Shown: one piece after another, positions 1 to 10,208 of the stretch
Layout of the letters: each line of letters begins with the position of its first letter
How positions within the stretch are numbered: the stretch's first letter is position 1
Assembly (NCBI GenBank): GCA_017644105.1
Contig: JAEPMD010000002.1
Coordinates: forward strand, 145,671 to 209,670
Reading direction: 5' to 3'
Length of the DNA stretch: 64,000 bases
From: Rhizobiaceae bacterium
GTDB lineage: Bacteria; Pseudomonadota; Alphaproteobacteria; Rhizobiales; Rhizobiaceae
Translations under genes and position numbers: made by a program
The notes under the pieces: generated by a model
Databases searched by the model: none
What the model was told of the DNA's origin: nothing
The model's input: only the letters and a program-made list of their open reading frames with translations

Positions 1-1421
1 TCAAGACCACCATCCTGAACGTCTGTAACTTCAACAGAAACAACTGCGTTTTTACGCAATTCGCCAGAAGCAGCAGCTTCGCCGATATTGTCTTTAGACA
101 ATTGTTTAATGCCAAGTGAGATACGCTCTTTTTCAACATCAACATCCAAGACAACAGCTTGAACAGCGTCGCCTTTGTTGAAGTCTTCAATAGCTTGCTC
201 ACCAGGACGGTTCCAGTCAAGATCTGACAAGTGAACCATGCCGTCAACATCGCCTTCAAGACCAACAAACAAACCAAATTCAGTTTTGTTTTTGACTTCA
301 CCTTCAACAGTTGCACCAACTGGGAATTGATCAGCAAATGCATTCCAAGGATTATCAAGTGTCTGTTTAAGACCAAGTGAGATGCGGCGTTTTGAAGGAT
401 CCACTTCAAGAACAACAACATGCACTTCTTCAGAAGTTGACAAGATTTTGCCTGGGTGAACGTTCTTTTTCGTCCAAGACATTTCAGACACGTGGATGAG
501 ACCTTCAATGCCTGGCTCTAGTTCAACAAATGCACCATAATCTGTGATGTTTGTAACAGCACCAGAGATTTTCTTGCCAAGTGGGAATTTCGCATCGATA
601 CCGTCCCAAGGATCAGTTTCAAGCTGCTTCATACCCAATGAGATGCGGTGTGTATCTTGGTTGATGCGAACGATCTGGACTTTAATTGTTTGACCAATTG
701 TCAAGATTTCAGATGGGTGGTTCACACGACGCCAAGCCATGTCGGTCACGTGTAGTAGACCATCAATACCGCCAAGATCAACGAATGCACCGTAGTCAGT
801 GATGTTTTTAACAACACCATCAACTGCCTGACCTTCTTCAAGATTTTGTACGATTTCTGAACGCTGCTCTGCACGGCTCTCTTCAAGAACTGTACGACGA
901 GATACAACAATGTTGCCGCGACGCTTGTCCATTTTCAAGATTTCAAATGGCTGCGGGTTATGCATCAAAGGTGTCACGTCACGGATTGGACGGATATCCA
1001 CTTGTGAGCGCGGCAAGAATGCAACAGCGCCATCAAGATCGACCGTAAAGCCACCTTTAACTTGGTTGAAGATTGTACCTTCAACGCGCTCGCTTGCTTC
1101 GAATTTCGCTTCAAGGCGGACCCAGCTTTCTTCACGACGCGCTTTTTCGCGTGAAAGAACAGCTTCGCCAAGTGCGTTTTCAATGCGCTCAACATAAACT
1201 TCAACTTCGGCACCCGGTGTGAGTGAACCGTCTTTACCTTGTGCACCAAATTCTTTTAAAGGAACGCGACCTTCAACTTTAAGACCAACGTCAACAATTG
1301 CGACGTCTTTCTCGATAGCTGTGATCATACCTTTAACAACTGTACCTTCTACACCATCTTGTGTTGCAAAAGATTCTTCGAGGAGAGACGCGAAGTCCTC
1401 CATCATAGGGGTATCTGACAT
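1..1421 (-). CDS. rpsA: 30S ribosomal protein S1 (3' end outside window)
   Basis: S1 binds mRNA on the 30S subunit and helps initiate translation. The gene reads leftward and runs off the window, leaving about 473 residues. It begins MSDTPMMEDFASLLEESF. OB-fold S1 repeats follow at about residues 22-90, 108-175, 195-262, 280-350 and 367-437, and a sixth starts near 452. The repeated blocks ITDYGAFVDL, ITDYGAFVEL and KTEFGLFVGL are diagnostic. Family members in alphaproteobacteria have about 560-570 residues, so roughly 90 residues are missing. The start at 1421 has AAGGA seven bases upstream. It lies 166 bp downstream of cmk, the usual cmk-rpsA order, and may have its own promoter in that gap. 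Confidence 0.97.
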   Translation of the reverse strand, partial: MSDTPMMEDFASLLEESFATQDGVEGTVVKGMITAIEKDVAIVDVGLKVEGRVPLKEFGAQGKDGSLTPGAEVEVYVERIENALGEAVLSREKARREESWVRLEAKFEASERVEGTIFNQVKGGFTVDLDGAVAFLPRSQVDIRPIRDVTPLMHNPQPFEILKMDKRRGNIVVSRRTVLEESRAEQRSEIVQNLEEGQAVDGVVKNITDYGAFVDLGGIDGLLHVTDMAWRRVNHPSEILTIGQTIKVQIVRINQDTHRISLGMKQLETDPWDGIDAKFPLGKKISGAVTNITDYGAFVELEPGIEGLIHVSEMSWTKKNVHPGKILSTSEEVHVVVLEVDPSKRRISLGLKQTLDNPWNAFADQFPVGATVEGEVKNKTEFGLFVGLEGDVDGMVHLSDLDWNRPGEQAIEDFNKGDAVQAVVLDVDVEKERISLGIKQLSKDNIGEAAASGELRKNAVVSVEVTDVQDGGL

Positions 1422-1587
1422 AAATTTTCCTTAAGTGTCGCAACTTTTGGCAAAAGCGAAATTGTCTGCGAAAGCGCAAAATTGCGGACGGCGTCGTGGT
1501 TCGTGTTTCAAAATATCAGCTAAGGCTCAGATTGTATTAAACAAAGTCCGACGCGATTGAGCGAAAGCTGATCTGATTTAAGTCTGT

Positions 1588-2220
1588 TTATGCGTTCTTT
1601 GCAGCATCAACCATAGCTTTTGCCGCTTGGAACGCTGTCTCTATATCCATTTTACTCGTATCTAGCAAGAGGGCATCGTCCGCTTGACGCATTGGACTGT
1701 CTTTTCTTTCAGAATCTCGCGCGTCTCGCGCTTTGATATCTGCGAGTACGTGATCATAATTGAGATCTCTGCCCTTGCTGACCGCTTCATCATACCGGCG
1801 TTTTGCACGAACATCGGCGTCTGCTGTTACAAAAATTTTCACATCCGCATTTGGGCACACCACGGTGCCAATATCGCGTCCATCTAAAACTGCACCCGGT
1901 AATTTCAGCGAAAAATCCTGTTGCGCTTTAACTAAGATTTTGCGCACAGACGACATGACAGCAACTTTCGATGCCGCATTGCCAATTTCATGAACTGCTA
2001 GGACCTCAGGATCTAGATCGGATAAATCCAGCTCATACGCAGTTTTTTCTGCAATACTGACATCATCGAGCGGTAAGTTCTGATCGAGAAGTGCCTTTGC
2101 CACCGCGCGATAGGTGAGCCCAGTATCAAGGTGGTGAAATCCGTTTTCACGCGCTAAGCGACGTGAAATCGTTCCTTTCCCAGAAGCTGCAGGACCATCT
2201 ATGGCGATGACAAATGACAT
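1588..2220 (-). CDS. cmk: Cytidylate kinase
   Basis: Phosphorylates CMP and dCMP with ATP in the cytoplasm, in pyrimidine nucleotide metabolism. The 210-residue protein has the P-loop GPAASGKGT at residues 9-17, the [13 protein letters not shown] substrate region near 29-41, the [10 protein letters not shown] block near 112-121 and a lid arginine cluster around RAKRRYDEA. Length is normal for the family. One base separates its ATG from the aroA stop codon, and GAAGAGG lies about seven bases upstream, so translation is probably coupled to aroA. The order aroA-cmk-rpsA is common in Gram-negative bacteria. Confidence 0.97.
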   Translation of the reverse strand: MSFVIAIDGPAASGKGTISRRLARENGFHHLDTGLTYRAVAKALLDQNLPLDDVSIAEKTAYELDLSDLDPEVLAVHEIGNAASKVAVMSSVRKILVKAQQDFSLKLPGAVLDGRDIGTVVCPNADVKIFVTADADVRAKRRYDEAVSKGRDLNYDHVLADIKARDARDSERKDSPMRQADDALLLDTSKMDIETAFQAAKAMVDAAKNA

Positions 2221-2221
2221 G

Positions 2222-3601
<1,380 letters not shown>

Positions 3602-3879
3602 TCACTCCTGTAATTTTAAAAGTTGGATGGTAATTCGCTCTTTATCTATTCCTCTGTTGAGCGCGTCATCCGTCAGTTCGCCGGTGGCAGGTAGCACGCT
3701 TTGTGCAAAATGTCATCAATAGGGCGCATAAAAATGCTGCTTTTTTCTTGAAGCTGAAAAATTTGCACTTATTCTTTGACATTAGTGCCCTAAGATGTTT
3801 AAGGGTTCGCAATCTATCATTTATGTCCGGGCTGTTACGTTTGCGTATGAACAGCCATATCAAAAAAGAGGCTATAACC

Positions 3880-4290
3880 TTGGCTAAAGCTGAACTTGGA
3901 ACAAAGCGTGTTTGCCCAGAAACAGAACGCAAATTCTACGATCTAAATCGCGACCCGATTGTTTCACCTTATACGGGTCAGTCATACCCACTCAGTTTCT
4001 TCGAAAAACCTGAAGATGAAGTGGTTGAAGACGAGAAAAAAGAAGAAGAAACAACAGAAGCAGCTGTTGAGCCAGCAACACCTGAGCTTGGTGAAGATGG
4101 TGATGTTGAAATCGTAAGCCTTGAAGATGCTGACGATGAAACCGCAGGTGTGAAAGATATTCCAGACTTGGATGACGACGACGATGATATCGGCGGTCCA
4201 TCTGATGATGCATTCTTGGAAACAGATGATGATGAAAATGATGATCTATCAGACATCGTTGTTGTTTCCGACGAAGGTGATGACAGCTAA
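3880..4290 (+). CDS. TIGR02300 family protein with acidic tail
   Basis: Function unknown; the family is conserved in alphaproteobacteria. The N-terminus LAKAELGTKRVCPETERKFY and the block RDPIVSPYTG are diagnostic. From about residue 47 the protein becomes strongly acidic, with long Asp/Glu runs to the end. I chose the TTG start at 3880 because AAGAGG sits nine bases upstream and the family begins MAKxELGTKR; an in-frame ATG lies at 3847 without a comparable site. This gives 136 residues, near family length. It is followed by tRNA-Ala and diverges from aroA, a usual rhizobial arrangement. Two small hairpins (4316-4335 and 4353-4375) lie downstream without clear T-tracts. Confidence 0.85.
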   Translation: MAKAELGTKRVCPETERKFYDLNRDPIVSPYTGQSYPLSFFEKPEDEVVEDEKKEEETTEAAVEPATPELGEDGDVEIVSLEDADDETAGVKDIPDLDDDDDDIGGPSDDAFLETDDDENDDLSDIVVVSDEGDDS

Positions 4291-4417
4291 TTTCTCTAAA
4301 AAGCTGAAGTTTTTTGCTTGATCTTCGCGTCAAGCAGCATTAGTAAAAAATCGCTATCGGGTTTGATCCGGTAGCCACCCGCCAGAAAACCAGCCAGAGT
4401 TACCAGACTGGCATGAT

Positions 4418-4493
4418 GGGGCATTAGCTCAGCTGGGAGAGCGCTTCGCTGGCAGCGAAGAGGTCAGCGGTTCGATCCCGCTATGCTCCACCA
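4418..4493 (+). tRNA. tRNA-Ala (anticodon GGC)
   Basis: A 76-base cloverleaf. Acceptor GGGGCAT pairs with ATGCTCC with one G-U pair. The D-arm contains AGCTCAGCTGGGAGAGC. The anticodon stem CTTCG/CGAAG encloses loop CTGGCAG, giving anticodon GGC. The T-arm carries GGTTCGATCCC. The discriminator is A and CCA is encoded. It follows the TIGR02300 gene on the same strand. Confidence 0.97.
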
Positions 4494-4527
4494 ATTTCTC
4501 TTATAAAGATTTGCTAAGCGATGAGAC

Positions 4528-5175
4528 CTAATCGTCCCATTCAACGTCAAACCGTGTGACGAGGTCTTTCACTTGTGCTTCCGTTAGCATTTTGGGGTTA
4601 TAGCCGCGCATCATAATAGCAAGACGCGCTGTGTCTTCTAACTCTTCAATCGCGTTACACGCAGCTTCAACATCTTTTCCAGCAACCACCGGGCCATGAT
4701 TGGCGAGCATCACCGCCGAGCGCTTGCCAGCTAGTCCACGCACGGCTTCTCCCATCTGTGGATCACCAGGTCTAAAGAAAGGCAAAAGCTTCACTTTTCC
4801 AAGTTTCATAATCGCATAAGGCGTTAACGGTGGTAAAAAATTATCTTCATCCACATCCGGCATCAGCGATAATGCAACCGAGTGGCACGAATGCAAGTGA
4901 ACAACGGCGCCGGCTTGGCTTCGTGTGTCATAAAATGCACTATGCAAAGGCATTTCCTTGGTGGGTTGATCGCCTGAGATTAATCGGCCCTTTGAATTAA
5001 AGCGGCTCAACCGTGCTGGATCCAACCTGCCAAAACTCGTACCAGTTGGTGAAACGAGTAAGCCGCCATCTTCAGTGCGTGCAGAGATATTTCCAGTACT
5101 GCCGCCCGTTAAACCTCGGTCAAACATTGACTTTGCCAATTCACACATCTGTTCGCGAAGTTTGTTTTCACGCAT
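4528..5175 (-). CDS. otnC: Class II aldolase family, probable 3-oxo-tetronate 4-phosphate decarboxylase
   Basis: Predicted to decarboxylate 3-oxo-tetronate 4-phosphate to dihydroxyacetone phosphate in four-carbon sugar-acid breakdown. The 215-residue protein has the class II aldolase/adducin fold: GLTGGSTGNISAR at residues 20-32, LLVSPTG, the zinc-ligand pair in VVHLHSCHSVAL, and LANHGPVVAGKD with a third histidine. The specific role is inferred from the divergent otnK-like kinase 142 bp away; fold alone would also fit fuculose- or ribulose-phosphate aldolases. The oxidising dehydrogenase and isomerase of the pathway are not in the window. The ATG is at 5175 within CGCATAAAGC. Confidence 0.85.
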   Translation of the reverse strand: MRENKLREQMCELAKSMFDRGLTGGSTGNISARTEDGGLLVSPTGTSFGRLDPARLSRFNSKGRLISGDQPTKEMPLHSAFYDTRSQAGAVVHLHSCHSVALSLMPDVDEDNFLPPLTPYAIMKLGKVKLLPFFRPGDPQMGEAVRGLAGKRSAVMLANHGPVVAGKDVEAACNAIEELEDTARLAIMMRGYNPKMLTEAQVKDLVTRFDVEWDD

Positions 5176-5237
5176 AAAGCTTCCCTCTTGCTATTCTTCT
5201 ATCACTTGCATAAGTCGTTATTGATGTGCAATCAAGA

Positions 5238-5255
5238 ATTAATGTATACATTAAT
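5238..5255. promoter_or_regulatory. 18-bp perfect palindrome, GntR-like operator candidate
   Basis: ATTAATGTATACATTAAT is a perfect inverted repeat in the 142-bp gap between the divergent otnC and otnK. The core TGTATACA resembles operators of FadR-type GntR regulators that often control sugar-acid genes. No GntR gene is visible in the window, so the regulator would act in trans. Function is inferred. Confidence 0.5.
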
Positions 5256-5317
5256 GAATTATTCTTATATGGAACATTTATATAAATGTACTGACATAAA
5301 AAATATGGAGACGCGAT

Positions 5318-6556
5318 ATGCTGTTTGGCGCAATTGGAGATGATTTTACCGGTTCTTCCGATCTTGGTCTAATGCTGGCTGATGGTGGCATGCGCACAGT
5401 ACAATATGTTGGCACGCCAAGTGAGCCTGCCGATGCTGATGTCGATGCAGGTATTGTGGCTCTGAAAACGCGTTCGGTTCCTGTGAAGGAAGCCATTGAG
5501 AAGTCGCTCGAAGCATATCAGTGGTTAAAAGCGCAAGGCTGTCAGCAGTTCATGTTCAAATATTGCTCAACATTTGACAGCACGGCCGATGGTAACATCG
5601 GTCAGGTGATTGATGCACTCGTCGACGAGATTGGAACAGACAAACCCATTGTCGTATGTCCGGTATTCCCTGGCGCTGGACGATCCATTTATCAAGGACA
5701 CTTATTTGTAAATGATACATTACTGTCTGAATCAGGTATGCAAAACCACCCACTCACGCCGATGACGGATCCAGATATTCGCCGCGTATTGGCACCACAA
5801 ACGGTCCGTAAAGTTGGGCATTTACCGCTTGGCGATATTTTAAAAGGCAATGCACACACAAAATTGCTAACCGAGGCAAATGAAGGCCGTCAGCTTGTTG
5901 TATGTGATGCCGTAAGCGAAGATAATTTATATGACATTGCAAAAGCTGCTGCGAACTTCCCATTAATTACGGGCGGGTCAGGCATTGCGCTTGGCATTCC
6001 AGCAAACTTCGGCAAAACAGCCGCTAACGCAGCAAACTGGGCAAAAAGCAACGCGCGTGTTCTTTGCCTTTCAGGATCATGCTCAATCGCCACACGTGGC
6101 CAGATAAAAGAACATGAAAATGTTGGCGGTTCACTTTTAAAGCTAGACGCTGATGAAGTTATTTCAGGTCACATGGATGCACAAAAGGCGTTGAGCTGGG
6201 CGAAAGAACAAACAACATTGCCACTTATTTATTCTTCAGACGATCCTGAGCAGGTGAAAGGTGTTCAAGATAAATATGGTTTGGAAGTTGCCGCATCTGC
6301 GTTTGAAAATCTTTTCAGCGAGATCGCGAATAAAGCATCCGCCTATGGATTTGGCGCAATCATCTCCGCCGGCGGTGAAACATCTGGCGCTGTCGTTGAA
6401 GCGTTAAATGCCGATGCGCTCGAAATTGGCCCGATGATTGATCCCGGTGTTCCGGCAATTAAAGTGTCCGGCCAAGATTTGGTTCTTGCTCTCAAATCAG
6501 GAAATTTTGGCGCACCTGACTTTTTCGAAAAAGCTGCTAGAGTTCTTTCAAACTAG
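5318..6556 (+). CDS. otnK: Four-carbon acid sugar kinase family, probable 3-oxo-tetronate kinase
   Basis: Predicted to phosphorylate 3-oxo-tetronate (from D-erythronate or L-threonate) with ATP. The 412-residue protein starts MLFGAIGDDFTGSSDLGLML; GDDFTG is the substrate-site signature of the former DUF1537 family. KYCSTFDSTADGNIG near residues 86-100 and VCPVFPGAGR near 118-127 are further family blocks. The C-terminal nucleotide-binding half has ITGGSGIALGIP, LCLSGSCS and SAGGETSGAV. ATGGAGACGCGAT precedes the ATG at a normal distance. It diverges from otnC around the palindrome at 5238 and is followed after 20 bp by another kinase gene. Exact substrate cannot be read from sequence. Confidence 0.9.
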   Translation: MLFGAIGDDFTGSSDLGLMLADGGMRTVQYVGTPSEPADADVDAGIVALKTRSVPVKEAIEKSLEAYQWLKAQGCQQFMFKYCSTFDSTADGNIGQVIDALVDEIGTDKPIVVCPVFPGAGRSIYQGHLFVNDTLLSESGMQNHPLTPMTDPDIRRVLAPQTVRKVGHLPLGDILKGNAHTKLLTEANEGRQLVVCDAVSEDNLYDIAKAAANFPLITGGSGIALGIPANFGKTAANAANWAKSNARVLCLSGSCSIATRGQIKEHENVGGSLLKLDADEVISGHMDAQKALSWAKEQTTLPLIYSSDDPEQVKGVQDKYGLEVAASAFENLFSEIANKASAYGFGAIISAGGETSGAVVEALNADALEIGPMIDPGVPAIKVSGQDLVLALKSGNFGAPDFFEKAARVLSN

Positions 6557-6576
6557 TTTGTTTGAAAGAGAAAAAA

Positions 6577-7218
6577 TTGCATACAACAACATCTGAACTT
6601 GAAGTGCTGATTAAGGCAATTCAAGACTTGCCGTCCGATGGTCGAAAGATCATCGCGGTGGCTGGCGCGCCTGCATCTGGTAAATCAACAATTTCCGATG
6701 CCATCTGTGATCATTTGAACGACATCGAACCCGACTGCGCTAAGATATTGCCGATGGATGGGTATCATTATGACGATACATTGCTTAAAGCGCGTGGTAT
6801 TCATAGCTTAAAAGGCGCCCCGCACACCTTCGATGTTTTAGGGTTTTCTCACACACTTAAACGCCTTGCGGCAAGGGATGAGGACGAGGTAGTGACACCC
6901 GTTTTTGATCGGTCAATTGAGATCGCGCGCGCCGGCGCTAATCCGATTTCTAAAGATGTCGAATATATCATTGTGGAAGGCAATTATGTTCTGGTCGATC
7001 AAAAACCTTGGTCGGAGCTAAAACCCTATTTTGATCTATCCGTTTTTGTAAGTGTGCCAGTCCCTGTATTAGAACAAAGACTGCGCCAGCGATGGGTCGA
7101 CCATGGTTTGGATGAAGTGGGGATCGCTCGCAAATTAAAAGAGGTCGATTTGCCCAATGGTGAATTTATTCGCGCCAATTCATCTTTGCCTGACATCACA
7201 TTTGAAATGAAAAATTAG
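6577..7218 (+). CDS. P-loop kinase of the FrcK/uridine-kinase-like family
   Basis: A cytoplasmic small-molecule kinase of unknown substrate. The protein has Walker A GAPASGKST near residues 31-39 and PMDGYHYDD near 61-69. The block RGIHSLKGAPHTFD and the acidic VPVFDRSIEIARAG segment follow, with VEGNYVLVD in the Walker B region. This pattern matches the rhizobial FrcK-type family, distant from uridine and phosphoribulokinases. I chose TTG at 6577 (213 residues) because AAAGAG lies six bases upstream; an in-frame TTG at 6562 lacks a site. It lies 20 bp after otnK and before glpK, suggesting a role in sugar or polyol use. The fructose-type transporter usually beside frcK is not here. Confidence 0.8.
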   Translation: MHTTTSELEVLIKAIQDLPSDGRKIIAVAGAPASGKSTISDAICDHLNDIEPDCAKILPMDGYHYDDTLLKARGIHSLKGAPHTFDVLGFSHTLKRLAARDEDEVVTPVFDRSIEIARAGANPISKDVEYIIVEGNYVLVDQKPWSELKPYFDLSVFVSVPVPVLEQRLRQRWVDHGLDEVGIARKLKEVDLPNGEFIRANSSLPDITFEMKN

Positions 7219-7262
7219 AACAAGATAAGGCGCAAATTATTGCCGTTTGGTTCTTGTTCTAA
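7215..7262 (+). terminator. Long inverted repeat after the kinase gene
   Basis: TTAGAACAAGA (7215-7225, overlapping the stop codon) pairs perfectly with TCTTGTTCTAA (7252-7262), and GGC/GCC pairs inside the loop. A T-run is lacking after the stem, so it could be a Rho-independent stop of weak type, an mRNA-stabilising hairpin or an operator for glpK. Confidence 0.4.
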
Positions 7263-7310
7263 AGAATTAGTAGTGATAATTCTGTGGCAAAAATTTTCTA
7301 GGGAGCATTC

Positions 7311-8810
7311 ATGTCGAGTTTTATTCTATCCATTGACCAGGGAACAACATCCACTAGGTCATTAATCTTTGATGAGAACTATAATGTAGTTTCGTCAGAT
7401 CAAATGGAATTTACTCAGCATTTCCCTTCATCTGGGCTTGTTGAGCATGCGCCAGAAGAAATCTGGCAAACCGTTTTGACAACGTCTAAAAACGCCATTG
7501 CCAAAGCAGGTATCGAGCCAAGTTCCATCGCCGGGATTGGCATTACCAACCAACGCGAAACTGTTGTTGTTTGGGACAAGCAAACAGGCGAACCCGTCCA
7601 CAAGGCGATTGTTTGGCAAGATCGTCGAACATCTGAATTTTGTGCAGGCTTGAAAGCCGATGGTTTAGAAGAGAAGGTGACCGCAAAAACCGGTCTCCTG
7701 CTGGATCCTTATTTCTCTGGCTCAAAGATCCGATGGATCTTGGATAATGTTGAAGGTACCCGCGCCCGCGCTGAAAAAGGCGAGCTGATCTTTGGAACGA
7801 TCGACACCTATTTGCTGTGGCATTTAACGGGTGGCGCGTCACATAAAACCGATGCAACAAACGCCTGTCGCACATTGCTTTATAACATTCATGATGGTGC
7901 GTGGGATGATGAACTCTTGCGAATCTTTGGCGTTCCAAAAGCTATGTTGCCGGAAGTTGAAGATACCGCTGCAGATTTTGGCATGGCAGATCCGTCACTG
8001 CTTGGCGCGAGCATTCCGGTGCTTGGCATTGCTGGTGACCAGCATGCCGCTACGCTCGGTCAGGCCTGCTTTAAGCCTGGCATGGTCAAATCCACTTATG
8101 GAACGGGCTGCTTTATGATGCTCAATACGGGCGAGGTTGCCGTGCCATCTAAAAACCGCATGCTGACAACGGTCGCCTATCAGCTCAATGGCAAAACAAC
8201 CTATGCGCTTGAGGGCTCGATCTTTATCGCGGGTGCGGCGGTTCAATGGTTGCGCGATGGCATTAAGATCATTGACAATGCCGCACAAACTGGCGCTTTT
8301 GCAGCTCAAGCTGATGACGGTCAAGATGTCATATTAGTGCCAGCATTTGCCGGACTTGGTGCACCTTATTGGCAGGCGGATGTCCGCGGTGCCATGTTTG
8401 GGTTAACTCGAAATACAGGTCCAAATGAAATCGCTAAAGCCGCGCTTGAAGCCGCATGTTACCAGACGCGCGATTTGATTGAAGCGATGCAAGATGATTG
8501 GGGTAAAGCGCTTGATGATGTCACGCTGCGCGTTGATGGCGGCATGGTCGCAAGTGATTGGACTATGCAATTCTTGTCAGACATTTTAAATGCCCCAATT
8601 GACCGTCCAACCGTGCTGGAAACAACAGCCTTGGGGGCTGCATGGCTCGCGGGCATGCGCAGTGGCACTTGGCCTGATATGGATGAGTTTGCAAATTCGT
8701 GGAAATTGCAGCAGCGTTTTGAAACCAAAATGCCAAGCGATCTGCGCGAACAAAAATACAGCAGCTGGAAATCAGCCGTCTCGTGTTTGATCGCACGTGA
8801 AGGCAGCTAA
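7311..8810 (+). CDS. glpK: Glycerol kinase
   Basis: Phosphorylates glycerol to sn-glycerol 3-phosphate with ATP in the cytoplasm. The 499-residue FGGY protein starts [20 protein letters not shown]. It contains [16 protein letters not shown] near residues 84-99, AIVWQDRRT near 104-112, [14 protein letters not shown] near 163-176, the ATP-site [16 protein letters not shown] near 241-256, YGTGCFM, and [19 protein letters not shown] near the C-terminus. Length and motifs are normal. GGGAG precedes the ATG. No glpF, glpD or glycerol transporter gene is adjacent; it lies 92 bp after the FrcK-like kinase on the same strand. Confidence 0.97.
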   Translation: MSSFILSIDQGTTSTRSLIFDENYNVVSSDQMEFTQHFPSSGLVEHAPEEIWQTVLTTSKNAIAKAGIEPSSIAGIGITNQRETVVVWDKQTGEPVHKAIVWQDRRTSEFCAGLKADGLEEKVTAKTGLLLDPYFSGSKIRWILDNVEGTRARAEKGELIFGTIDTYLLWHLTGGASHKTDATNACRTLLYNIHDGAWDDELLRIFGVPKAMLPEVEDTAADFGMADPSLLGASIPVLGIAGDQHAATLGQACFKPGMVKSTYGTGCFMMLNTGEVAVPSKNRMLTTVAYQLNGKTTYALEGSIFIAGAAVQWLRDGIKIIDNAAQTGAFAAQADDGQDVILVPAFAGLGAPYWQADVRGAMFGLTRNTGPNEIAKAALEAACYQTRDLIEAMQDDWGKALDDVTLRVDGGMVASDWTMQFLSDILNAPIDRPTVLETTALGAAWLAGMRSGTWPDMDEFANSWKLQQRFETKMPSDLREQKYSSWKSAVSCLIAREGS

Positions 8811-8819
8811 CTGCCTTCA
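8798..8819. terminator. Hairpin overlapping the glpK stop codon
   Basis: TGAAGGCAG and CTGCCTTCA form a perfect nine-base-pair stem around loop CTAA, which contains the glpK stop. The downstream run ATGATTTTAT is only weakly T-rich. It lies between the convergent glpK and DUF1330 genes and may stop transcription in either direction. Confidence 0.45.
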
Positions 8820-8845
8820 TATGATTTTATCTGTGGTGCTATAAA

Positions 8846-9127
8846 CTAAGCCATTAAATGTATCGTGCTTTGCCCTGAATTGCGGCGAAGCGCGTGCACG
8901 TCTTGCAAGTCATCATCATTGATCCAGGCGAGCGCTTTTTCTTTATCAGGAAAGCTTAAGATCGCCGCCATATTGGGTGTTTCAATCGAGCCTTCCAGCA
9001 ATGCTACATCTTTGCTGGCAGACACAAGTGTGCCCTCGTGTTTGGCAAGCGCCTGCCCTGCGACATCGCGATATTTCGCAAGGCTATCAGGGTTAGTGAT
9101 GTTGAGATGAACATAGGCGTAAATCAT
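8846..9127 (-). CDS. DUF1330 domain protein
   Basis: A 93-residue cytoplasmic protein of the dimeric alpha/beta-barrel (ferredoxin-like) type; function unknown. It starts MIYAYVHLNITNPDSLAKYR and has GTLVSASKDVALLEG and AAILSFPDKEKALAWINDDD, the DUF1330 pattern. AAGGAGACC lies just before the ATG. It diverges from the LysR-type gene, with a T-N11-A inverted repeat between them, so it is a likely target of that regulator. Confidence 0.85.
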   Translation of the reverse strand: MIYAYVHLNITNPDSLAKYRDVAGQALAKHEGTLVSASKDVALLEGSIETPNMAAILSFPDKEKALAWINDDDLQDVHALRRNSGQSTIHLMA

Positions 9128-9190
9128 TTTGGTCTCCTTATAGATTTACGCAATTCATTAGCATTCAAATCTATATGCAAAAACACGTGA

Positions 9191-9213
9191 TATTGCGGAT
9201 ATTATATGCAATA
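9191..9213. promoter_or_regulatory. LysR-type T-N11-A box
   Basis: TATTGC (9191-9196) and GCAATA (9208-9213) are a perfect inverted repeat with an 11-base spacer, the classic binding pattern of LysR regulators. It lies ten bases before the preferred ATG of the LysR gene and 64 bp from the divergent DUF1330 start, fitting autoregulation plus control of the partner. Confidence 0.6.
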
Positions 9214-9222
9214 ATGCATGTC

Positions 9223-10095
9223 ATGGATTTAAACTGGGAAGACTATCGCGCAATACTTCATCTCGTCAGAGAAAAATCACTCGGCGGTGCTGCGCAGAGA
9301 TTGGGGTGTAATTACACCACCATCGCTCGACGTATTGCGCGTGCTGAAAATGCGCTGAACCAAGAGTTGTTTGAAAAATTGCCGAGCGGTTACACCGCCA
9401 CAGAACTTGCCTATAAAATTGCTGAACAAGCGGAGAAAATGGAGGAAGCTTCCAATCAGTTCCTGCGCTATGCGTCTTCGCTGGAAGGTGAATTATCAGG
9501 ATCGCTTACGATCACCTCTCCGCAGCTGCTTGTAGCATATTACTTGTCTCCAGTTCTCAAAGAATTCAGCCACAAGCACCCCAATATTGAGATCAAAATC
9601 AAAGCCACCAACGAGCTGCTTAATCTTAATCAGCGCGAGGCTGATTTGGCGATCCGAATTACCAATAAACCGGATGAGAACCTTGTGGGGCAAAGATTAA
9701 CCGAGCAACGCACATCAATTTTTGCGACCGATGAAATTGCGACCAATATCGAGAATGATCCTGACATGCCGCTCAATTGGATTTGGTTTGAACATTGGGA
9801 CAATGTGCCAGAAAAGGTACTGCAATCGCGATCTGTACCCAATCCCAAATATATATTTGACGATATGTCAGCGGTGATCGGCGCGGCACAAGCCGGGCTT
9901 GGAATTGTGAGACTACCTTTGTTTTTAGGTCGACACACACAAGGCTTGCGCCAAGTGAACTTAATCGAGCCACAGCCCTATGTGGATATCTGGAGTTTGA
10001 GCCACGCGGATATGAAGGACGCGCCCAAAGTGCGGGCCTTTAAAGACATCCTCATTCCATTCTTTAAATCCAAACGATTAGAATTCACCGCCTAG
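9223..10095 (+). CDS. LysR family transcriptional regulator
   Basis: A DNA-binding regulator. The N-terminal winged helix-turn-helix covers about residues 1-60, with the recognition region GGAAQRLGCNYTTIARRIAR. The LysR substrate-binding domain follows from about residue 85, including LTITSPQLLVAYYLSPVL and ADLAIRITNKPDENLVG. I chose ATG 9223, giving MDLNWEDYRAILHLV, the usual beginning of this subfamily; upstream in-frame ATGs at 9175 and 9214 would put the T-N11-A box inside the gene. That gives 290 residues, normal for the family. It diverges from the DUF1330 gene. The inducer is unknown. Confidence 0.9.
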   Translation: MDLNWEDYRAILHLVREKSLGGAAQRLGCNYTTIARRIARAENALNQELFEKLPSGYTATELAYKIAEQAEKMEEASNQFLRYASSLEGELSGSLTITSPQLLVAYYLSPVLKEFSHKHPNIEIKIKATNELLNLNQREADLAIRITNKPDENLVGQRLTEQRTSIFATDEIATNIENDPDMPLNWIWFEHWDNVPEKVLQSRSVPNPKYIFDDMSAVIGAAQAGLGIVRLPLFLGRHTQGLRQVNLIEPQPYVDIWSLSHADMKDAPKVRAFKDILIPFFKSKRLEFTA

Positions 10096-10208
10096 CGCAA
10101 TCTAAGTTTGTTTTTCCGCAAGTGGAAATTTCTTGGCGGAAATTTCTTGATTGCAATTTGCGCATTGGATGACATAGTGCAGTGCAAGAAAATATTTGGG
10201 AGTGAGAT

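Noticed and set aside
3978..4256. Ser-rich open frame antisense to the TIGR02300 gene
   Set aside because: Ser runs are simply the complement of Asp/Glu codons of the acidic tail.
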